From Eunapius fragilis (lineage: Eukaryota; Porifera; Demospongiae; Spongillida; Spongillidae), in NCBI GenBank assembly GCA_963681505.1, contig OY811980.1, positions 8,267,955 through 8,331,954 on the forward strand: a stretch of DNA of 64,000 bases. Direction: 5' to 3'. A program made the translations under genes and the position numbers. Position 1 is the stretch's first letter. The number at the start of each line of letters is the position of its first letter. Shown here one piece after another: positions 44,510-54,407 of the stretch. The notes under the pieces are model-generated. The model was not told where the DNA came from. It ran no database searches and saw only the letters and a list, made by a program, of their open reading frames with translations.

Positions 44510-46352
44510 ATGGAACTGGTGAAAGACTGCGGATTTAGTTCAACCAAGCACAACCAGTGCAAGTGCAAATCAGTTGTACTGAATTTCAGGAGGATTGACA
44601 GTTTGGAAAGGAATAGCGGAGACCAGGAGGTAAGACTCGATCAGGATCGAACGGTAATTAACTGCATGTGTTGTACAGTTTCCACCGACTGCTGATCTAT
44701 TGCACGCTGTGGCGGGACTTTGCAGCAGCTCGCTCCCCGACATGGAGATACACACCATCTACTCTTGCCTCACTGGAGCGGGGAGCAAAGCCATAGTAGT
44801 GATGAGGGATAGCGAAGGTTAGGTCCGAAGAAGAAGACCACTAGTACCTAGGTTATTACGTGCGCGCACATACAGGTATCATAGAGGAGAGAAAACATCT
44901 GCTCGTTACAGAGCAGACGTCAAAGGCTTCAGTTTTCACTACGAGTAATGAATCAGTTTCATCACCAAGTGACGCTGTTGAAACATCAGGTCCATTTACT
45001 GGACTCTTCACAGACACTGAATCAGAAGAGAGCTCAGAAGAAGAGTTTGTGCTTTTGTGTATCTTTACGTACATCTGAATGTATTTATTCACAGGAGTGA
45101 TTCCTGGTACAAGTCAAGACTTGAGTTCACCGAACGAGTACACCAGAGACGTTGCTTGAACCAGTTTGGTATGACTTTGAGGGTCATCTAATGACAACTG
45201 TTCTAGGCTTATCCTTGCATGCCAGCGGCTGACTCTGTCGGAGCTGAGCATCGCGTAGTAGCGTGTGCTGCATTTACAAGGCTCTCAAGGTAAGCCTTAA
45301 CCCCTAATCAGTAGGGGGCGGGGCTTAACCCCTAATCAGTAGGGGGCGGGGCTTAACCCCTATCAGTGGAGGGTGGGACGTAATCCCTATCATTGGGGGG
45401 GAGGGGTAAGCCTTAACTATCAGCGGGCACATCACCACTACCTCCCTCACAGCAAGCCCAACAGTACTGCAGTACAGCTCAGTCTTATAGCTGTTCGCAG
45501 AAGCTTTAGACGAGCTGGGGTTGGAAGTTATCTGATTGAGGTGGGTTGGGTCATGCGAGGTCACATGATGTCACGTGACATCACATGGGCAGTGCTGCAA
45601 AGACCCAGCAGTGATTGGAGACTATGACGTCTTGTTGACCTTTGCTGACCACAAAGCAGAGGCATTTTTTACACGTCACAGGTTCACAGACGATCCCATC
45701 ATTGCATCAAGATACAGGTGTGGGTGTGTGTTGGTGTGTTGTGTGTCTGTTGTTGGTGTGTGTATGTGTGTGACACACATGCCCAACCACATTCTATCCT
45801 AAGGACAATCGCTGACACTTTCCAGAACAGCACTTTAATGTGCTACATCACTCCATTTTCAGGTTTGGCTGGCTGTCATGACAACTAGACGCACCACTCT
45901 CCTTACCACACTCCTAGGTCCAGGACTATCCGAGGACACACTCACTGCACTAAAGCACGCTAACCTGCACATCAGCACATGGTCAGTAAACTCTTGGGTG
46001 CATGGTCAGTAGACTATGCCCCTCCCACCCACTTAACAGGAGAGAGCAAGCTTCAGACGCATACTGGCGGCAGCTTACGTTCATGGAACGGCTCAGACAT
46101 GAGCTACTGCTGGTCCATGGCAGGTGTGAGTCACAGGAGGAAATGATAGCCGTGCTTAAGTCACAGGTGACCAAAGCACGTGAGGAGAAGGCTGTGGTGG
46201 AGGCGGAGTTCTCGGAATACCGTAAACGGACACAGGTATTGGTGGGTGTGGTTAGGGTGTGGTTTGATGCCTTCGTCGCTGCACAGAGGCTGCTTTGCGA
46301 GCTAACAGCAGCGAGGGCGGAGCAATGGTTAGTTGAAAATGAGCAGCAGTAA
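44510..46352 (+). CDS. GNAT-fold acetyltransferase-like protein with C-terminal coiled coil
   Basis: Ten exons: 44510-44629, 44679-44817, 44876-45056, 45095-45168, 45226-45289, 45453-45540, 45593-45717, 45804-45862, 45918-45981, 46040-46352; 408 aa with all phases consistent. The GNAT core is seen in LIAVRRSFRRAGVGSYLIE, with the acetyl-CoA loop R212-R213-A-G-V-G217, followed by VLLTFADHKAEAFFTRHRF, the usual beta5/alpha4 region. Before it lies an acidic Ser/Glu-rich stretch (TDTESEESSEEEF). The last exon is charged and likely coiled coil (QEEMIAVLKSQVTKAREEKA). I do not recognise the orthologue; substrate unknown. Weakest junction is 45168/45226. Confidence 0.8.
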
Positions 46353-46491
46353 ATGTGGTGTCCAAACATCTACATTTCTATGGTGTCCAAACATCTACAT
46401 CTCTGTGTTGGTTATACCGATCTGTTACAATCGCAACTCGGTCCCAGACTTGCAAATTTAATATGTTTATAATAACCCGAGGACTTCGAAG

Positions 46492-46899
46492 ATGGTGAGA
46501 ATAATTTAGAACCTTCAATTCGATACTCATAATACACCCAATAGAGATTTTCACTTCAAATAAAAGCGACATTGGAAAACGTTACGGACCTACGCCCGAG
46601 CGGGGAGGATTTTCGATGGTTTCTTAAAGTACGTACTAAATTTTAGTACGGCGGTTTGGTAACTTGCCCGCCAACAGCTTTCGTGCGTCAGCTGCCGAGA
46701 ATTGACGTCCAACTGGGTGTCTGCGTGTATGCTGGTAGGCGAGGGTGTATTGCTGCAAGAAGATACGGAATGCGTGACGACGAGTGGGTGTGTTTTAGGA
46801 GCGGCTGCCCACCAAAGGAAGCAGGGGCTCTGCGTGTATCGTGGCGAAATGCAAGCTATGCTCGCACGAGAACACACTAGGTGTGGTTAGTTTGCCGCC

Positions 46900-46941
<42 letters not shown>

Positions 46942-47412
46942 GCGTTGAAATAGCGACTATTCTCTTTGCATATTAGACATAATCCCAGAGTCGCTCGCAC
47001 CGTACACAGTGAGTGAATCATCACACATGTGCCCAGTAGGCCACGGGCATGTACTCTCTTAGGCTGAATGCAGCGGCACCTTCAAGACCATTGTTGTGTT
47101 TGAGTGCAGAGGCTTGCAACCAGTGGATTTTGATCCCCGTGTAAGTGTGGATTATGCCCTCCCCCGGGTCGTGATAGTTGCCACACCCATCTCACTACAG
47201 GATGGCTTTTGTGCTGTGGGAACAGAAAGTGGTGTAAAATTTGATGACATTGATCTGACAGAAAAGGTACCAAACATGACACAGCTGATCGGCTAATAAC
47301 CACACACACACACACATGCACATGCACACACTAGGACTGGACAGATTATGACGAGACAGCACAACATCAGGTCAGCATCCTGAACCTTGAACATCAGATT
47401 ATAAAAGAATAA
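46492..47412 (+). CDS. CZIB: CXXC-motif zinc-binding protein (CZIB / UPF0587 family)
   Basis: Eight exons: 46492-46494, 46545-46628, 46678-46734, 46799-46880, 46977-47008, 47063-47140, 47201-47266, 47335-47412; 159 aa (human C1orf123 160). The first coding exon is the ATG alone, spliced directly to RFSLQIKATLENVTDLRP. Two CxxC pairs (CVSC and CKLC) form the zinc site; VVFECRGLQPVDFDPR and DWTDYDETAQHQV match the family throughout. Small cytosolic protein of poorly known function. Its stop codon is 12 bp from the stop of the opposing gene. Confidence 0.93.
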
Positions 47413-47424
47413 TGATCCCATTGG

Positions 47425-48862
47425 TCAATGCATGTGGGAGGAGGGGCTTTTGACTGGTTCTGTAAGAAGGGACTCCACCAGTTCATCAATAATTTTTAAT
47501 AACTCGTTAATTTCCTCTATTCCACAAGTACATTGGGAGACCTGGTGTATGTCCTCCACCCACGTCATGATCCTGGTATGTACTGTAGGGCTCAGCCAAT
47601 GCCCACCGACCTGGTGCAGAAATGACAGCTGCACTTCCCTGATGGCCTTAGGACGACGCTCCACTTGCAGCCATTGTACAAGCTGAAGGAGGCAGATGGT
47701 ATGGTGCCCAGACCTTGCTCCGTGCGTGCAGACGTTACTGTAATAGCTATCAAGGAGTGAGCGCCAGGTACTATCCAGTAGCTCTGTCCTGAGGTTATGC
47801 CTCCCACTGAGGCAGTCTGACAAGACATCCAGTAGATGTCTCTGATCCTTCCATGCCTGTAACTTGATAGTTCTCTGCCAAGTTGTATAACCTTCCCCTC
47901 TCTTCTTCATCTTTTCCTGTTCTTTGGATGCCAAAATTCTGTTTAACTCTTCGTCAGACGCCCGTAAAATGGGTGTATTGTTTGAGTCCAAATAGAGCAC
48001 ACCTACTTGGCCAGTAGCTGGTACTTTATATGCCAGTACAGTTAACCAGTGGTTTGTGACACCAAGTATCATTGCCATGTGGATAGAGTGTGTGGAAGTG
48101 CAGAACATGTCTATCTTGTCCTGAAGTTCACAAATACTTGCCACGTTACTATGGAACTGTCCATATGCATACTGTGACATAACCAAAGAGGGGTAATGTG
48201 CAAGTTAATCCCAATTGAAGCCTACCTGCAGTACGTTTATCAGCTTAGCTCCACCAAGGCGTTTACTGTGGCTATCCTCCATCACCAGGTACCACATGTA
48301 TGACCTCTCCATGTCTCCCTGCATCACGCCGTCACGCGTCCATGGCCACCAACTGTCCTCCCCTAACCTGCGCACATTGTACATGAGTTCCTCCAGAGAC
48401 AGCCAGTACCGCCTCCAGAAGGGACCTGTTCGCTCCAACTCCTCGACGTAGCCGAGGACAGAAGCCTGCGTGGTGCTCCTGCACAGCTCCAGCCCGCACA
48501 GGGCGAAGTGGAGGGCGTAATGGCCGCAGTACCCTGGGTACAGGTGACGGGATAACGTCCCTCTAGTCTTGTGCACGCGACGTACGTACGTACGTACCTG
48601 ATGCCTTCTGATCGACGCATTTCAGTTGAAGGATCTCTGTCCCGCACCTTAGGGAGTAGTTCGAGAGTATTCTGCTCGGTACTGTCGCTCTAATTAACGA
48701 ACACAGGTCAAACTGAGGCCCGCTTACGACTAGCTCCACCAACGAACTGACAGGACCCGCCCCCTTGAGCGATCTGGCCTTCATGGCGATGTCCCACTCG
48801 CTGTAGTGAACCACTGCATCAAGCAGTTCGTGCAGAATCTCTTCTGAAGCCTGCATCGCCAT
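47425..48862 (-). CDS. Putative cysteine-peptidase-like protein of unknown family
   Basis: Three exons: 48862-48598, 48560-48226, 48171-47425; 448 aa. I do not recognise the family. Seen directly: a GYCGHYALHFA motif (C100), then VTNHWLTVLAYK (H241) and VLYLDSNNTPIL (D262/N264). This Cys ... NHW ... LD-S-N order is what papain-fold peptidases (ULP/OTU/transglutaminase-like) show around their Cys-His-Asp/Asn triad, so an enzyme role is an inference. The C-terminal half is helical and rich in Trp, Leu and Glu. No signal peptide or membrane segment. Divergent from YIPF with 166 bp between starts; convergent with CZIB. Confidence 0.8.
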
Positions 48863-49028
48863 ATTCTCCTATTCTAGACTTACAACTATTATTGCCGAGT
48901 CATTATACCCGAATAGCATACTATAAATTTCTGTCCGAAAGCCTGTTACGTAATGATAAAAACAACACAGCAACGTCATCGCGACCTTTTATTATGGTGC
49001 GCAGTAATTAGTATGCACAATAACTTAA
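48863..49028. promoter_or_regulatory. Bidirectional promoter region, peptidase-like gene / YIPF
   Basis: 166 bp between divergent start codons, AT-rich, with a CGTAATGA-type stretch and no TATA box I would trust. Inferred from arrangement. Confidence 0.5.
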
Positions 49029-50383
49029 ATGTCGCACACAGCTCTAACGTTGGAAGACGGGGTAAGGACACAGCCATGCATTTGTGCGAGACCCAGACAA
49101 ACTTTCGCATTAATTTTAGGACGATGGTACCTTTGGTAGTGAATTTAAAGGTGAGCGAATTGTACTGTAGTAACACCACGCATCTCATTACATGTCATGA
49201 CGTACTGGGTCGCACGGCGCCAGATTATCACCCGCTGTTGGAACCTGGTATCATCGAAGCAGAGCAGGAGCATGGTGAGCACGTGATTCAGTGTATATAT
49301 CTGTGCTTATTAGACCCATTCTGCAGAGTCTCAAGCCAAGCTGGTTAGTTAGCATGTCAGCTGGTGTGTTACAAATACCTTGTCAGTATGTTGGACTCCT
49401 AATAGTTAGGAGAGGCACCAAAAGAATCCAACACCAAATCGACCTCATGGGCAGCTTTTGTGTCGCTGGAATACTATCAGAGCTTCTTTGACGTAACAAC
49501 AGCAGAGGTAAGAATGGGGGGAGGAGGGGCTTCAAGCACACGTGATTATACTTTGGCAGGTATTGTATCGTGTGTTGGCGGGAATGGTCCCGGTCCGCTT
49601 CAGTCTAGCAGATGCTGTCAAAAATAAACCTGACCTATATGGACCCTTCTGGCTGTGTATGACTTTAGTGTTCACTGCTGCACTCTCAGGGAATATTGGG
49701 AAGTTCTTCAGGTAAGGCTGACACCACACCACTGCTTAGGTAATGCGAATTACTTGTTCAGGTCTGGAGTGGCCTGGCAGTTCCACTTCAGGGAAGTGAC
49801 TGTGTTGGGAACAAGCCTTTATGCCTACACGTGGCTGGTCCCTCTTGTGTTGTGGACCGCACTGTGGTGGAGAGGCAACCAAACACGGTACTCACTCCTG
49901 GAGCTTCTCTGTATCTACGGGTATTCTGTAGGTGTGTTTATTCCTGTCATGGTAAGGCTACTGTCAGTACCATCATCCCTTCACCTCACTCATTCTCCTC
50001 CCCTACTTCCTCCTCCCCTCCCTCCTCCCCCTCCACTCCCTCAGCTGCTTTGGATAGTGAACATTGATTGGCTTCAATGGCTCCTACTGTGTGTAGGAGC
50101 AGTTGTGTCAGGCGCCTCCCTTGTGTTGGCAGTGTGGACTCCTCTTAAAGTGGAGAAAAAACAGGTTAGTCTTCATACTGTGGTCACGCGTACTGTCTAA
50201 ACCATCCCCATAGATAGCGTTAACAATATCCTGTCTGCTGTTTCTTCTCCATACGGGGCTCGCTGTTGGATTTAAAGTACGTTCTGCATTTACGAGGTAA
50301 CTTTTGCAGCCACGGGTTTTCTCTTCCTACAGTTCTATTACTTCAGTGCGTTGGCTCCAAATGCCACAAAACCAGGACATTGA
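49029..50383 (+). CDS. YIPF1: YIP1-family Golgi membrane protein (YIPF1/YIPF2 type)
   Basis: Exons 49029-49061, 49120-49150, 49224-49274, 49410-49507, 49560-49711, 49762-49951, 50045-50164, 50214-50276, 50333-50383; 262 aa. An acidic cytosolic N-terminus leads to the family block SLEYYQSFFDV, KPDLYGPFWLCMTLVF and a run of about five membrane helices (LYAYTWLVPLVLWTAL, LLELLCIYGYSVGVFIPVM, LLFLLHTGLAVGF). LEY-YQ-FF and NPDLYGPFW-like motifs place it with YIPF1/2 rather than YIPF5. Rab-interacting protein of Golgi/TGN membranes. The start (ATG TCG CAC) is chosen because it is the only one giving a phase-0 junction to exon 2. Confidence 0.9.
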
Positions 50384-50475
50384 ACAATATTCATATCTTG
50401 TAGTGACGTAATTAGTTTACACTTTACCAGAAAATTATACGGCGGAAAGGCTATAACTCTAGCAACTGCTAAATA

Positions 50476-52779
50476 ATGGCGTGGCATTGGGAGGAAGGTG
50501 GCGTTATGTGTTTTACTCCTACCATGGACGAGTTTCGGGACTTCAATAAATACGTAGCCTATATGGAAGAACAAGGGGCTCATAAGTGTGGTGTGGCGAA
50601 GGTTGGTTACTGTATTGTCCATTGCGCGTCAAGCGCGGACACCTGAAGACAACAAAAAAAAAAAAAAAAATGGAGGCACGTTAATTTTGTTAACTCTTTC
50701 AGGTAATTCCACCGAAAGAATGGTGTCCCCGAAAGTCGTACGACGATATAGGATCCTTGAAAATCCAAACACCCATATCACAATTTGTAACTGGGCAGCA
50801 GGGGATTTATCAGGTGTACAACATACAAAAGAAGTCACTGACGTTCGATGAATTTGCACAAATGGCTCGCAGTGACAAGTAAGCCTCATACCTAGTATTC
50901 GTGGACGTTACGTGTACCTACATCGTTAACAGGTACAAAGCGCCCAACGCTAAGGATTATGAGGAACTGGAACGCAAGTATTGGAAAAATGTAACGTTCA
51001 ACCAACCATTGTACGGTGCTGACATTCAAGGCAGCCTGACTGACCCAAACGTGGATGTGTGGAACATTAACCGTCTGGACTCCATATTGGATACTGTGGC
51101 AAAGGAGTATGGTGTCTCTATCCCTGGAGTGAACACCTCGTACCTGTACTTTGGAATGTGGAAGGCAACATTTGCTTGGCACACAGAAGATATGGACCTT
51201 TACAGTATAAACTACCTTCACTTTGGAGCCCCCAAGGCATGGTAAGTGTCTCCCCCACTGTCATTGTAATGGTTGTGAAAAGCTAGTGTGTGTGTACACA
51301 TGTCCTGATGTCTTTGAACAGCACAAGGATAGCACATGTGTATCCAATATGTGTACTATCATTTTGTTGTTTGCTATCATTTTGTTGTTTGCAGGTATGC
51401 CATTCCACCCGAGCATGGCCAGAGGTTGGAGCGCTTAGCCAAGGGTAAGAGAGTTGTTGTCCACCTCATGTCTGTCACCAAATGATCCCATATTGGGGCA
51501 GGTTTCTTTCCCGAGTGTCATGAAGAATGCTCAAGTTTTCTTAGACATAAGATGACTCTCATATCTCCCTCAGTCCTTAAGCAGTACTCCATTCCCTTCA
51601 ACAAGGTACGTCTGCTCCCTAAATACTCCCCTGCCCTCACCTGCCCTCACACCCTCCCCTCACACCTCCCTCCCCTCACACCCTCCCCTGCCCTCACCCT
51701 CCCCTGCCCTCACACCCTCCCCCTCACATCCTCCCCTTTCCTCACACCCTCCCCCTCACACGCTCCCCTCAGGTGATACAGGAGGCAGGTAACTTCATTG
51801 TCACCTTCCCTTATGGGTACCATTGTGGCTTCAACCATGGATTCAACTGTGCTGAGTCAACAAACTTTGCCTCCTTGCGATGGATAGACTATGGGAAGAA
51901 GGCCACTCACTGCTGGTGTAGAAGTGACATGGTGAGGATCAACATGGACCTCTTTGTACAGAAGTTCCAGCCCGATCAATGGCCGGAGTACAGTCAGGGT
52001 AGGCAGCAGGAGGTGCTGGCATTGAAGTAAGTAGCATGATCAATAGGAAGGGGGAGGGGAGGAGGGTGGGTAAGGGGAGGAGGGAAGGTGGGTAAAGGGA
52101 AGGGAGGAGAGGGGGAGGATGTGGAGGGGGATGAATGGAAGAGGGAGAGGTGTGGTTTAAGTGTTCATTGCTCCTTGTCTCATTCTAGACCAGTGGTGGT
52201 AGGGGATAAGCGTGCAAGTCAGGGTCCTATTATGTCATCTAGTGGACCTGTTACAAAGAGAATTCGGATCACTGACCCTGCAAAACAGGTCAGCAGGTAC
52301 ACCCACCTGGCTGTAGTTGACACACATTGATCTTGTGAAGGATTGGACAGACCAGTTCTGTGGGCTGTGGCAGTCACAACAGAAGGACAGGCTTCTCGAA
52401 AAAGCTTTTAATGAGTTGGTATCATGTGGGGGGAGGACCTGCTGTGTTTGCAGCATTCTTGCCAAAGATAACAGCCCCTTTACCCACTTTGATGAAAACA
52501 AGCTTAAGGAGGCTCACAGCAAGTTGATTAGCACAGCAGTGGCTAAGCCACTCCCACTGGAGCCACCCCCACTGGAGCACCGTGTGAAGTCACTTAAGGT
52601 GGTGGTGAAGAGAGAGCTGATCACACTACCTGCATCCCTGCACATCAAGGGGGAGGAGGTGAGGACAGCCAGTGGGAGTGGCTCCAGTGGGAGTGGCTCA
52701 AGCTGTGGTGAAGAACTTATCTCATGCTCCACATGTGGCATTTGTGTACACAAGTGTAAGTGTGTGTTGTGTGTGTGTG

Positions 52780-52813
<34 letters not shown>

Positions 52814-53973
52814 AACTGTTACCACACAGCCTGTTACGGTATGTTAAATGAATCTGTTGGAGAAAAGTGGCTTTGCAGTCCATGTCAACTAAATGTGACT
52901 TCTGCTGTGAGTTCCCTTGGCTAAGTAGTAGCTAAGCTGCGTTATCTGTTGCCCCATGTTCCCCTAGGAGTGCTGCCTCTGTAGGTTACGGGGAGGGGCC
53001 CTAAAGCCGACTGCTTGTGGAAGATGGGCGCACATTGTCTGTGCCATCTCCATACCAGAAGTTGTGTTGCAAGACCCACTTCGCAGAGAACCAGTAGTTT
53101 TGTCAGGGCTACCCAGAGCTAGAAGGAGACTTGTAAGAGTTTGATGTCTGGTGTTTGGGTTTGGTGCTTATGGCAGTCTCTGTTATGCTACAGCGTTGTG
53201 CACTGTGCCAGAGGGTTGGTGGAGAAGCACACACTCAAGGTGTGTGTGTGCAGTGCAGCTGGGCTCGCTGCTGCACATCTTTCCACGTGACTTGTGGGCA
53301 GTACCGCGGGCTCGTCGCGGGAGAAAGTGGCGGGCTCGTTTGTCATAAACACAACCAGGTAGCATTTCTTGAATATATTTGCAGGCTATTAATATCCTTA
53401 TCAATTTTGTGCAGCAATTGGACAAGGTGTTACTAGAATTAGCGCAAGGAGACACAGTCTACGTTTGCTTAGAAGACGGAAGCTACACAACAGGACAAGT
53501 CGAGAAGGTCCAAGAACAAACACTTTACGAAGTGTCATTCGAAGAAGAGAACTCTGTGTGCACCGATCTTCTGCCGACTGACATATTGGTTAGCGAAATT
53601 GCTAGAGAGTTAAATAGGCTACGCGCACGACATTGGCAGGAATTCCAAGCGGATGGACATCCGGAAGTCGGGACGGCTGTAACCGTGCGATGGACAGACG
53701 CTCAGTTGTATCCCGCCAAATTTATGGGCTATCACACGACCCCTGAATACACGGTATAGCGTGCACAATAATGTCTGTGAGTTTAATCCAAAATCACTCT
53801 CTAGGTCCGCACATCAGCGGATATCGTGACAGTTACAGATGACAAAATTTACTCAACCAAAGAGAAACTACCGAGATCAGTTTTAAACAAAATTAAAGTG
53901 AATGTAGTCCTGCTGCAAGCGACCATCACGTTTACCCCACACCTCTCTTCTTTTCTTACAGGCTCTGAAGTGA
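50476..53973 (+). CDS. KDM4: JmjC histone lysine demethylase 4 (JmjN-JmjC-PHD-Tudor)
   Basis: Fourteen exons: 50476-50601, 50703-50878, 50933-51241, 51395-51444, 51502-51605, 51773-52026, 52189-52288, 52341-52755, 52830-52906, 52968-53132, 53194-53358, 53415-53753, 53805-53897, 53962-53973; 794 aa. JmjN ([20 protein letters not shown]); JmjC with Fe(II) ligands in [11 protein letters not shown] (H184, E186) and [19 protein letters not shown] and extended PHD ([35 protein letters not shown]); Tudor pair ([31 protein letters not shown]). Removes methyl groups from H3K9/H3K36 using 2-oxoglutarate. It has the reader domains, so is like KDM4A-C, not KDM4D. The JmjC-PHD linker is short. An alternative acceptor at 52317 and a read-through last exon are possible. 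Confidence 0.93.
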
Positions 53974-54407
53974 CTATGATGTGGCTCAGGCCACGCTGCC
54001 TTGTATATTGTATGTGTTGTGCTGTATATATATATATACATAGTTCATGTTTGATATATTGAGCACATGTATCATCTCGTGTCTGTATTTGAAACACAAA
54101 AGAAAACAAATACCAGAGCAGTGAACAGTAATAATCAGCTATGTGCACCCTAAATGAATGCAAGTCAAAAAAAAGAAACCAAAATAAATAAATAAGGTCC
54201 TATCCTCAAAACATAAGTGCCTCATCTGAAAACTGAAAAAAACAAGAGGCTATTTTGTGGTCTTTCTGCCCAGAGAACCTAGAATAGCTGTGTAAGACAT
54301 GCAGAATCACACGAGGCATGCATAACTGTACGTGCGCCAGCACCTGTGGAAGAGGACATTGGCTAGCTAGCCCAAGCCACAAGAGCATGTCCTGCATCAC
54401 TTACCTC
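53974..54407. other. Convergent intergenic region KDM4 / TNPO1
   Basis: 434 bp between the two stop codons: 3' UTRs only. An (TA)n run lies near 54028-54038 and KDM4 poly(A) signals at 54183-54192. No gene seen. Confidence 0.7.
54183..54192 (+). terminator. Polyadenylation signals of KDM4
   Basis: Two overlapping AATAAA hexamers (54183-54188 and 54187-54192) about 210 bases after the KDM4 stop. Confidence 0.65.

Noticed and set aside
45169-45225. A 24-nt micro-intron in the GNAT gene
   Set aside because: Using GTATGA at 45169 and the CAG before 45226 gives a 57-nt intron with the right phase.
46702-46890. 62-aa frame MTSNWVSACMLVGEG...
   Set aside because: It is a run through CZIB exon 3, an intron and an out-of-frame exon 4; the spliced CZIB reading matches the family.
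49327-49343. A 17-nt micro-exon in YIPF
   Set aside because: Direct joining of 49274 to 49410 keeps the frame, while inclusion of the micro-exon breaks it.
52289-52340. A 28-nt micro-intron in KDM4
   Set aside because: The acceptor at 52340 is also in frame and gives a 52-nt intron, in line with other introns here.
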